Positions 17,020 to 24,290 of a stretch of DNA of 30,967 bases are shown piece by piece (positions within the stretch are counted from its first letter, which is position 1; each line of letters opens with the position of its first letter). Source of the stretch: CALCCV01 sp964388665. GTDB taxonomy: Bacteria; Bdellovibrionota; Bdellovibrionia; Bdellovibrionales; Bdellovibrionaceae. The notes under the pieces are model-generated. The model was given only the letters and a program-made list of their open reading frames with translations, was not told the DNA's origin and searched no databases. The position numbers were made by a program, and so were the translations under genes. The DNA lies in the NCBI GenBank assembly GCA_964388665.1, contig CAYMBJ010000044.1, positions 1 to 30,967 of the forward strand, read 5' to 3'.

Positions 17020-19046
17020 TAAGAGCCTCGCTGTGTTCGTCACTAGCTCTGTTTTTGATCTTTGTCGGCGGGCCATTTGCGGTTGCTCAAAATACTCCCG
17101 CGGCAAAGACTGCGCGGACGGCATCAGTGAAAGCCTCACCTGCGGCACTGATTCCTGAAGCCTTGAGTGTAAAGGCTTTGTTGGAGGAGCTGCTGGCCAA
17201 GCGCTACTCTTCTGAAATCGGAACCTTTTTGGATGTAAAGAATTTTCAAGTGGGCTCACAGTTGGAGCTCGTCGAAATTCCAAAAAAAATTGCCCAGCCA
17301 CAGATTTTGCCCCCGCCAGTTGAACTGCAAGTGACAGATTTGACTTTGGGTTCACTTGATCCCGAAGAACTTTTAAAAAAGTTCACAAAGCCGGAACAGG
17401 CAATCATTGATTCAGGCGTGCTCAGGAATTATAAAATTCGCTCCGTATTGGTTTCTGTGGGCCTCAAAGGAGAACTGGGCCCAGAGGTCAAACAAGAGGT
17501 AGAGACTTGGATCGCGGAACGAGTGAAAGTAGAGTTTGGTGACATTGGTCGGTCCTCTGTTACTGAGGTGAAAACCTTGGTGGAAAAAAAACCCGAGTCA
17601 AAACTACCAGAACCAGAAAAATCTCCACTGGATCTGCTCAATCAGTTTCAAGGTTTGGCCGGGCAGCTGGTGCTGGCTCTTTGCGTGATCTTGGCCGTGA
17701 TACTCTGGCGGCTACTTGGTAACTCTAAATCTGATGGGGCAGGATCAGTCTCGGTTGAGGGCGGCGCAGGAGCCGGCGCTGGTGGCGGTGGCGGTCCTGT
17801 GACGGGAAAAATAGAAAACTCTGGCGAAGCCATGCAGAAGACTCAAGAGGTTGAGAACGAACGTTTGCTCATGCGCCAAGAAATAGTGAAGTTGAATCAA
17901 CGCCTCAAGGAACTGGCACCCAAGGTCGCTAATGAAATCAAAGAGCTGATTCGTATCTGGTGTCAGAGCGGGGAGGCCGGCTTTGTAAAACTGGCCGCAT
18001 TTGCCGACGCCATAGGCGCTGACATGGGGAAACTCCCAATCCCAGTGGACGCCTTGGCCAATGCAACCAAGGTTTTCAATAGAATGTCAAATTTGGATGT
18101 GCGTGACATTAAGAATGCCTTGGACAAAGTCTATTGGGATGTGTTGACTGTATCGAATCTGGGAGTGGATGCGCTCAATCAGCCATTTGGTTATCTCGGC
18201 GGAATGAATATGAGCGTGGTGAATCAAGCGCTTATGGAACAAAATCCTCGCATGAAGACTTTGGTGTCTCTCTACCTGCCAGAGGATTTGCGAGTTCGCT
18301 ACCTTCAGGGTTTGAGTCTGGAGGCCAAGTTTCAGATTCTCAATGCTGCAGCAAATTTAAATCGCATTCCAAGCACCGAGCTAGAAGAGCTGAGTGCGAA
18401 TTTTCAATCGCAAATGAAGGGTGATACAACCGAGGATGTCGTAGTGCTCGACGGCACTATGGAAAAGATCACCAAAGCTCTGAGTCCTTTTGAACAGGTC
18501 TCCTTGCTTCCGAAAATGACAGGTGCTGCGATTGATAGGTACAAGCGGGTCACGCCCAATCTTGCGTTTATAGGAGATTGGGAAAATGAAAGTTTGACCG
18601 TGTTTTTGGCCAAGTGTTCTACAGACGAAGTCCTGGCCTATCTGAGGGTTCGGCCCGATCTTTCTGAAAAGATCATCTCACTGTGTCCGCCGATGACCTC
18701 TGAGATGATCACCGAAGAGATCATGCGACCTGATACGAGCACTGAGGCGGAAAAGAATGTTTGGTTGGGTCAAATGGCTACGCGGTTGATAGAAATGATT
18801 TCAACCGGAGAGATTTTGCTCGATAAAGCTCTGGCCTCCAATGTTGAAATTGACATCGACGCGTTCAGAGCCGCCATTGCTGCCGAGTCTGCTGGTGGCG
18901 GAAGCGGCGGCGGAAGCGATGACGGTGGCGGCGGCGGTGGAGCTGGTGGTGGAGCTGGTGGTGGTGCAAACGATGGCGGAGGAGCTGGCGATAGCGGCAG
19001 CGCTAGCGGTGAGGGCGGCGATGGCGATAAGAAACGCACGGCCTAG
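17016..19046 (+). CDS. FliF/FliG-like membrane protein, non-flagellar rotor candidate
   Basis: 676 residues. Signal peptide (cleavage near FAVAQ, residue 24), a periplasmic region to about 210, one membrane helix at about 213-233, a Gly-rich linker (240-263), then a helical cytoplasmic part. That part parallels FliG: PFGYLGGMN followed by NPRMKTLVSLYLPEDLRVRY and LNRIPSTELEEL (388-470) match the order of FliG's PFxFL, HPQTIALIL..L.PE.A and RI.PEVL..VE. DWENESLTVFLAKCSTDEVL through RLIEMISTGEILL (518-610) matches the FliG C-terminal domain. The periplasmic LVSVGLKGEL segment faintly resembles FliF ring modules. The Gly-rich tail (625-671) is low complexity. FliF-FliG fusions exist in flagellar systems, but no flagellar gene is present here. 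Identification is by eye. Confidence 0.85.
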   Translation: MIRASLCSSLALFLIFVGGPFAVAQNTPAAKTARTASVKASPAALIPEALSVKALLEELLAKRYSSEIGTFLDVKNFQVGSQLELVEIPKKIAQPQILPPPVELQVTDLTLGSLDPEELLKKFTKPEQAIIDSGVLRNYKIRSVLVSVGLKGELGPEVKQEVETWIAERVKVEFGDIGRSSVTEVKTLVEKKPESKLPEPEKSPLDLLNQFQGLAGQLVLALCVILAVILWRLLGNSKSDGAGSVSVEGGAGAGAGGGGGPVTGKIENSGEAMQKTQEVENERLLMRQEIVKLNQRLKELAPKVANEIKELIRIWCQSGEAGFVKLAAFADAIGADMGKLPIPVDALANATKVFNRMSNLDVRDIKNALDKVYWDVLTVSNLGVDALNQPFGYLGGMNMSVVNQALMEQNPRMKTLVSLYLPEDLRVRYLQGLSLEAKFQILNAAANLNRIPSTELEELSANFQSQMKGDTTEDVVVLDGTMEKITKALSPFEQVSLLPKMTGAAIDRYKRVTPNLAFIGDWENESLTVFLAKCSTDEVLAYLRVRPDLSEKIISLCPPMTSEMITEEIMRPDTSTEAEKNVWLGQMATRLIEMISTGEILLDKALASNVEIDIDAFRAAIAAESAGGGSGGGSDDGGGGGGAGGGAGGGANDGGGAGDSGSASGEGGDGDKKRTA

Positions 19047-19668
19047 ATTGGCAAAAAGGGTTGTGCTCGCCCTGACGATGCTGAGCTTCTGTAGTCCCTC
19101 TTGGGCCGCAAAGTCGTCTACCTACAATATCGGCGGCTCGATTGGTATCGGTGGCACCGGGCTCAAAAAGGTGGTCCCCGTCGATGGCGTTGAAACCAAT
19201 GTGGCTCGTAGCGAGAGCCCCGGCGTATTTTCACTCTTTATCGATAAGCTCTATAGCGACTCTTGGAGTTTTTCGTTTGAGCATTCCCGAGGGTTTCGCT
19301 TTGGCCCATTTTCTTCGGGTGTATCATTTACGGAAGTCACCTCCCGCTGGTATCCCTTTAGCCCGGTCATGCACCTGACCAATTCAGCAGAAGAGAAATC
19401 TTTCCTGTTCGTAAAAAGATACTCGCCTTTTGTTGGCGGCGGTCTCGGCATTGCGGCAGGCTCCATCAGTCGCGAAGGCGATGTCATCTCCCAAGTCGAT
19501 GCCTCCGGTATTGTGATGAGCTTTCGCGGTGGTTTTGACTACTCCATGTCGCCGGATTTTGCGATTCGTCCAGAGATCACCTATGCCACGTCGATCATGG
19601 CGACCGGAACCTACCCCTCGATTTTAAGCAAATTTGCGATCACTTGCGGCTTTGTCTTTCCATTTTGA
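19021..19668 (+). CDS. Small outer-membrane beta-barrel protein
   Basis: 215 residues from the ATG at 19021, which overlaps the end of the FliG-like gene by 26 bases and has GAGG six bases upstream. The frame is open further upstream to 18841, but that part lies inside the Gly-rich coding tail of the previous gene and is rejected. A clear signal peptide (RNARPRLAKR, hydrophobic core, SWA cleavage) is followed by about 185 residues of alternating beta-strand sequence, with strand-like pieces such as YSPFVGGGLGIAAGSI, and a C-terminal FVFPF. It would form an eight-stranded-size barrel of the OmpA/OmpW scale. It closes the plus arm and is the second barrel of the cluster. Confidence 0.8.
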   Translation: MAIRNARPRLAKRVVLALTMLSFCSPSWAAKSSTYNIGGSIGIGGTGLKKVVPVDGVETNVARSESPGVFSLFIDKLYSDSWSFSFEHSRGFRFGPFSSGVSFTEVTSRWYPFSPVMHLTNSAEEKSFLFVKRYSPFVGGGLGIAAGSISREGDVISQVDASGIVMSFRGGFDYSMSPDFAIRPEITYATSIMATGTYPSILSKFAITCGFVFPF

Positions 19669-19714
19669 CTTTCACTTGGCGGCCGCGCTTAGTTTGTCAA
19701 ATTTTATCAAGAAT

Positions 19715-20329
19715 TTAAGCTAAATCTGAGTAAGCCTTCCGTTCAAATTCCGTCCATTTTGGTGAACTTGAATATATTCGTTCAATATTCTCGGGTATAA
19801 AAAGGCGAGTTTCCAAGACTGAATGTGGCAACACATTGATTCTTTCGTCGACTATGGGCTCTAGTTTATCGGTGCCAAAGAAAGATGAAAATATAATCTT
19901 AAAATCTTGGAGCAAATTCTCCTGACGCAAAATGTAGTTTGGTTGGTGATCGAGATAGTAGTTGAGGAGGTCATCAAATCTATTGACGTTGGCAAATAGT
20001 CCGATTTTTTTGGCCTGCGAATGGGGGCCTAGCAAGAATTCACCGTCAAGACTTCGTTCTATCGTTTCAACATCAAGATCGTCGCCAAATTGCATATTGA
20101 GGTGGGAGGCTAGCCAGGACGGCAATCTGCGAATTCCTAATATGTATTTCTTACTATTGACGTCTTCTCCTGTTCGGGAATGTCGAGCCGAAATCGATTC
20201 GTGCTGATACGGTGAGGGTTCCCAGTCCCCTCTAATATCACCTTCATTCAGTCGAGCAAGAAAAGTTCTTATAGTGTTTCCACCCGTTTTACCCAAATGA
20301 CACCAAACAAAATCACTGTTATATAGCAT
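19715..20329 (-). CDS. Sulfotransferase-like protein
   Basis: 204 residues, no signal peptide. Residues 11-20 read HLGKTGGNTI, equivalent to the phosphosulfate-binding loop (HxxKTGGTSL) of the Sulfotransfer_2 group that transfers sulfate from PAPS. Later RLPSWLASHLNMQFG resembles the second, 3'-phosphate-binding segment (R.P..R..S) in weakened form. At about 200 residues it is shorter than most such enzymes. It is lower in GC than its neighbours and has no partner genes, so acquisition by transfer is possible. Substrate unknown. It converges with the small barrel gene (46 bp apart). Confidence 0.65.
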   Translation of the reverse strand: MLYNSDFVWCHLGKTGGNTIRTFLARLNEGDIRGDWEPSPYQHESISARHSRTGEDVNSKKYILGIRRLPSWLASHLNMQFGDDLDVETIERSLDGEFLLGPHSQAKKIGLFANVNRFDDLLNYYLDHQPNYILRQENLLQDFKIIFSSFFGTDKLEPIVDERINVLPHSVLETRLFIPENIERIYSSSPKWTEFERKAYSDLA

Positions 20330-20945
20330 GCTAAACCTAATTCCTTTCGTCTAACCTTTTATAGCCGTGCCCCAGCTATAGTTGAACTTTAAGGGTCGAG
20401 TAGATCAATCAACCTTTGCTTTCCAAGGCATTGCACAAAAACTGAAGACCAGCAGAATGTTCCAACCAATGAAGCAGACAGTACTAAATCCAGTCAGAAA
20501 TAGCAATTGTAAGCCACTCTCGGATGCTTATAAATTCAACATTTCTGCAGGCCAATTTGAAGCTATCGATTCATTAAGCTCGCTCATCGGCGAAGAGGCT
20601 TGAACAAAGCTGCCACTCGCCTTGTGAAGTTCAGCTTAGCGATGGGCAAGCCCTCTACTGGCTTTGATAGCGCTTCCTTTGATTCGGTGACTCTTGTATA
20701 TCAAAGTGGTCCGGAACCTGAGATTTCAGCAAATGGAGATGGCCTGCTCACTCTAAAAGATAGGCACTCAAGCTCATTAATTCTTATGTGCATTTACCAC
20801 ATATTCACCCCGCTGTATCAATATGGTCCAGGTGAATGGAGCATATTGAGTCAGACCAATAGATTGAAGTCAAAACGGGTGTTAATTTCTGTCGCAAACA
20901 GGGTAGAATAGAAACCAGCGGTAGTTTCTATTTTTGGGGAAATGA
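20330..20945 (+). other. 616-bp stretch without a convincing gene
   Basis: Two plus-strand frames exist: 20382-20603 (TTG start, 73 residues) and 20600-20911 (TTG start, 103 residues) joined by a 4-base overlap. Neither has a clear ribosome site, a recognised motif or a signal peptide. The first could be a decayed coding remnant. A weak TATAGC/GCTATA inverted pair lies at 20360-20380. The end of the stretch carries a clear hairpin (see 20907-20935). Confidence 0.25.
20907..20935 (+). terminator. Terminator- or attenuator-like hairpin before PSCyt copy 2
   Basis: AATAGAAAC (20907-20915) pairs perfectly with GTTTCTATT (20924-20932) around the loop CAGCGGTA and runs into TTT. It sits directly against the GGGGA ribosome site of the gene starting at 20946. 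It could end transcription from upstream or act as a leader attenuator; the stem is AU-rich, so a weak terminator. Confidence 0.45.
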
Positions 20946-22673
20946 ATGCGTGGGGTGAACAAAAAGTCGGTCGCCGTTTTTAGTCTTGTTTCTTTAGGCA
21001 TTGTTACGCTAGTCGCATTTGCAAACTGTGGAAAAACCTCTTTTGAAGTCAAAGAATCCCCTTCAGTGAACAGCATTACGGGTGGACCCGGTGCGATTGG
21101 CGCAAGTCAGACCAATGAAAAGACCTGCGGTCAGACCAATCCTGGCCACTCTCCAATACATAGATTGACCAATCGCGAATACAATAACTCAGTCCGTGAT
21201 TTACTTTACTCAAAGCTCAAGCCCGCTGACGCTTTTCCTGCGGACGCGCCGGGGGAGTCTGGGTTTAACAATGACTCTGACAGTTTAAAAATTTATGATG
21301 AATTGGTGTCTCACTATTTTGAGGCTGCAGAAAAGTTAGTTGCAGAATTTAACGCCACAAAATCTTTGTCTGGCGGAGCTTATAGCAAGATTGCCCCCTG
21401 TGGCAAGAGTGTGACGGAAGCCACCAAACTGAATTGTGCGACAACCACGATTCGTGACTTGGGTCTGAAATTCTTTCGTAGGCCTTTGACTGAAGGAGCA
21501 AATGACAGTGAGCTCAACAGGATGCTGGCAATTTTTTCTAAGGCAGGAAGCTTTGATGCGGGATTGAGTGACGTCATTGAGTCGATGCTTATGAGTCCGA
21601 AATTCCTCTTTGTGGTCTTTACGCCTCCCAATTCTCAAGATCCTAATGATGATTTTGTTTTGGACAATTATCAATTGGCCTCGCGGCTCTCGTATTTTCT
21701 TTGGAACACAGTTCCCGATGAGCGACTCTATCAGCTTGCAAAAAGCGGGGTTCTGACAAATGCAGAAACGCTTCAAAGCGAAGTGCAACGCATGCTACGA
21801 GATCCAAAATCTGAGAGCTTTGTGCAGGCCTTTACCAATGAGTGGGCGGGACTGCAGAGCCTGAGGGATTCGAGTATAGCAGGACTCGACGATTCCGTTC
21901 GACTGGCAATGGTGCGCGAAACCCAACTCTTTTTCTCAGACATTCTTAAAAACGATCGCAGCTTCCTTGCGGTACTAAATGGCAGATACACTTTTGTAAA
22001 TAAAGCCCTGGCGGAATTTTATGGAATTCCGGCCGCAGGAGCTACGGAGAGTGAATTTGTTCGGGTGGATTATCCAGCAACGGATCGGATCGGCGTTGTG
22101 ACTCAGGCAAGCCTCCTTACCGTGACGGCCGGTGATTCAAAGGCAACCCATCCTGTGATTCGCGGCAAGTGGGTCGCAGCTAAAATACTCTGTGCTGAGC
22201 CCAGTCCTCCTCCTGATAATGTCCCCACCATTACTGTAGAGCCTACTGACGGTCTTTCCATTCGCGACAAACTCGAGCAGCACACTTCAAATCCTGCGTG
22301 TATAGGATGTCATAGAATAATGGACACGGCTGGCTTGGCATTAGAAAATTATGATCCCTTTGGCAAATGGCGCGATTCGTATCAGGGCACAAGTATCCTT
22401 GTAGATGCCACGGGCGAGCTTCCGGGCGGAAAGCCCTTCCATAACGCTTCAGAGATGTTTGTAGACCTAGCAGAGAGCCGGCAATCCAAATCCTGTTTGA
22501 CCCGTCAAGTGATGAATTACTCACTGAGCAGAGAGTTGAATAGCACTTTCGAAAAATGCGTCGCCATTCAAATTGGCGAGGAATCCTTGCGAAATGAAGT
22601 TTCACTATCAGAGTTTTTTACAAAAATCGTTCTCAGTTCGCCGTTTCGCATGCAGGGAGGAAATTCTTTATGA
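20946..22673 (+). CDS. PSCyt-type lipoprotein (DUF1587/1595/1592/1588/1585), copy 2
   Basis: 575 residues, ATG with GGGGA five bases upstream. Lipobox FANC gives an N-terminal lipid anchor at about residue 28. Domain order: DUF1587 (about 70-130, HRLTNREYNNSVRDLL), DUF1595 (about 150-210, FFRRPLTEGANDSELNRM), DUF1592 (about 225-335, PDERLYQLAKSGVL, VQRMLRDPKSE), DUF1588 (about 345-475, YTFVNKALAEFYGIP, HPVIRGKWVAAKILC) and DUF1585. A haem c motif Cys452-x-x-Cys455-His456 lies in NPACIGCHRIMDTAGLALEN. This is a full-length family member, unlike the copy at 3531, whose N-terminal domains are eroded. Stop and start of the next gene overlap (ATGA), so the pair is translated as a unit. Confidence 0.93.
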   Translation: MRGVNKKSVAVFSLVSLGIVTLVAFANCGKTSFEVKESPSVNSITGGPGAIGASQTNEKTCGQTNPGHSPIHRLTNREYNNSVRDLLYSKLKPADAFPADAPGESGFNNDSDSLKIYDELVSHYFEAAEKLVAEFNATKSLSGGAYSKIAPCGKSVTEATKLNCATTTIRDLGLKFFRRPLTEGANDSELNRMLAIFSKAGSFDAGLSDVIESMLMSPKFLFVVFTPPNSQDPNDDFVLDNYQLASRLSYFLWNTVPDERLYQLAKSGVLTNAETLQSEVQRMLRDPKSESFVQAFTNEWAGLQSLRDSSIAGLDDSVRLAMVRETQLFFSDILKNDRSFLAVLNGRYTFVNKALAEFYGIPAAGATESEFVRVDYPATDRIGVVTQASLLTVTAGDSKATHPVIRGKWVAAKILCAEPSPPPDNVPTITVEPTDGLSIRDKLEQHTSNPACIGCHRIMDTAGLALENYDPFGKWRDSYQGTSILVDATGELPGGKPFHNASEMFVDLAESRQSKSCLTRQVMNYSLSRELNSTFEKCVAIQIGEESLRNEVSLSEFFTKIVLSSPFRMQGGNSL

Positions 22674-24226
22674 CATCCAAACCACTATCACGGCGACATT
22701 TTATAACTTCCTCAGGCATTGTCTTTACCCTTCCCTGGTTAGAGGCCTTCTTGCCGGATGCAAAGTTGTGGGCGGCCACAGCGGCACCTCGGCGATTTGT
22801 TTGCCTGTACATGCCAAATGGAACCTACAATCTTGCTAAAGATGCCCCTTGGCATCCAGCCACAGGTGCGCTGACAACAAACTTGCCCCTAGTGCTTTCT
22901 CCCTTTGCCAATCAACGAGGAGACTTTTCAATACTTAAGGGAATTCGCTCAAGCGCATACAATGCCACACAAAACAGATCGGCATCCATGTTCAATAACA
23001 ACATCGGACATGCCGGGGCGATTGTCACCTATCTCACCGGGCAGCTGGTGACCATGGATCCCGCCTCGACAAAATGCGCGGTGCCGGGTGATTCGTTTGA
23101 TCAAATCATTGGTAAGAAGACGGGAAAGTCGCCCTTGGTGATGCACACAGGAGCTGGCACTGGGGCCGGAGACAGAGTCAAATTTAGATATGGAAATTAT
23201 GTGTCTTACAAAGACTCTCGCGAGGTCGAGCCAAACAAAAATCCAGTGACGCTCTTTCAGAGAATGTTTTCTAACCTGGTGCTAGCGCCCAAAGCCTTGG
23301 CGGCCACGGCGGCATCAACAAGTCCGGTGCCAATGAATTCTGTGGCAGACCGAAAGCGAAGCATTCTCGATAGCGCGGTCTCTGATATTCGTGACCTAAA
23401 AGCAAAGCTTGGCAAAGAGGACAACATCAAACTTGATGATTATTTTACGAGTCTGCGAAGTCTTGAGACCCGCCTCTTTCCAGAACAGTCTCCATCACCA
23501 ACACCGTCTCCGACTCCAGGGCCTATGCCGGGACCTACGCCATCGCCGGGGCCCAATCCGTCACCATCTCCATCACCATCTCCAACTCCGTCTCCCACGC
23601 CAGGTGGCAACCCTACGGGCGGTCAGTGTGGACCAGCCCAAGCTCCACCAAGTAACCTTGATAACTCTGATATTGACGGAGTCAAACCCGACTTTATTCA
23701 GAAGGCAAAGGCCTTTATGGACATGATTGTTTTGGCATTTCAATGCGACCTCGTTCGCTCAGCCGTATTGATGTATGACGGCGAAAATTCAAGTCGAATT
23801 TACGGCTCGCAGATACCGTCAAATCTTGTGTATGGTGGAGTTCAACTGACGGCTGGAAATCACTTTGGGATTTCGCACTATTCGACCAACACCAACGGGC
23901 GTGAAAAATGCATCACCCGCGACCGCCTCTATATGATGTTGAATTGCTATCTCATTGATAAATTGAAATCCGCAAAAGATTTCAATGGCAGTCCAATTCT
24001 GGACAACACCATTGTTATGAGTGGTTTTTCGGTGCAAGACGGAGCTCATCAAGGCGGATCTGCTGGAATTCCGCTCATGGTTGGCGGCGGCCGAAATTTC
24101 ATCCATCCCGGCAACTGTTACGATGTCAGCAGTTATGACCTAAAGGATTTGCTCTATACCTTTAGCACTCATTTGGGATTGGGGCTGTCGGACTTTGTTG
24201 GTAATAAAAAGATCATGAACATATAG
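22670..24226 (+). CDS. Tat-exported DUF1552 protein, copy 2, with Pro-rich insert
   Basis: 518 residues. Twin-arginine-type signal SRRHFITSSG, a hydrophobic stretch and a cleavage region near KLWAA. DUF1552 body with FVCLYMPNGTYN near the N-terminus (copy 1: FALSFPHGSYM). The family's HxxSHH motif is altered to HFGISHY from residue 398. Residues about 273-315 are a low-complexity linker of Pro, Ser, Thr and Gly (SPSPTPSPTPGPMPGP and on), absent from copy 1, which splits the protein into two lobes. The C-terminus IMNI matches copy 1. It overlaps the PSCyt gene by four bases. Presumably forms a periplasmic complex with it; enzymatic activity unknown. Confidence 0.93.
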   Translation: MTSKPLSRRHFITSSGIVFTLPWLEAFLPDAKLWAATAAPRRFVCLYMPNGTYNLAKDAPWHPATGALTTNLPLVLSPFANQRGDFSILKGIRSSAYNATQNRSASMFNNNIGHAGAIVTYLTGQLVTMDPASTKCAVPGDSFDQIIGKKTGKSPLVMHTGAGTGAGDRVKFRYGNYVSYKDSREVEPNKNPVTLFQRMFSNLVLAPKALAATAASTSPVPMNSVADRKRSILDSAVSDIRDLKAKLGKEDNIKLDDYFTSLRSLETRLFPEQSPSPTPSPTPGPMPGPTPSPGPNPSPSPSPSPTPSPTPGGNPTGGQCGPAQAPPSNLDNSDIDGVKPDFIQKAKAFMDMIVLAFQCDLVRSAVLMYDGENSSRIYGSQIPSNLVYGGVQLTAGNHFGISHYSTNTNGREKCITRDRLYMMLNCYLIDKLKSAKDFNGSPILDNTIVMSGFSVQDGAHQGGSAGIPLMVGGGRNFIHPGNCYDVSSYDLKDLLYTFSTHLGLGLSDFVGNKKIMNI

Positions 24227-24242
24227 GCGCTTTCACCATCAC

Positions 24243-24290
24243 ATACATCGTCAAATACATTGTCAAACACATTGTCACATTCATCTTCAT
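24243..24290. repeat. Degenerate 12-bp tandem repeat (about four units)
   Basis: Units ATACATCGTCAA, ATACATTGTCAA, ACACATTGTCAC and ATTCATCTTCAT follow each other between two convergent genes. The last unit overlaps the stop codon end of the rhodanese gene. No hairpin terminator is visible in this gap. Confidence 0.85.

Noticed and set aside
18841..19020. Upstream extension of the small barrel frame
   Set aside because: It lies wholly inside the Gly-rich coding tail of the FliG-like gene; the ATG at 19021 starts a perfect signal peptide.
18770..19039. Minus-strand Pro-rich frame opposite the Gly-rich tail
   Set aside because: Antisense reading of GGC/GGT repeats yields Pro/Ala-rich sequence automatically; no ribosome site.
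16226..19668. Part of a true flagellar locus
   Set aside because: No FliM, FliN, MotA/B, rod, hook or export gene occurs in the window; only the FliG-like protein is similar.
21336..21788. 150-residue minus-strand frame inside PSCyt copy 2
   Set aside because: Lies over a well-conserved domain on the plus strand and has no recognisable motif.
23489..23620. Short repeats resembling a CRISPR or minisatellite
   Set aside because: They encode an in-frame Pro/Ser/Thr linker; no constant repeat with unique spacers.
24243..24290. Tandem units considered as CRISPR
   Set aside because: Units are 12 bp, contiguous and without spacers.
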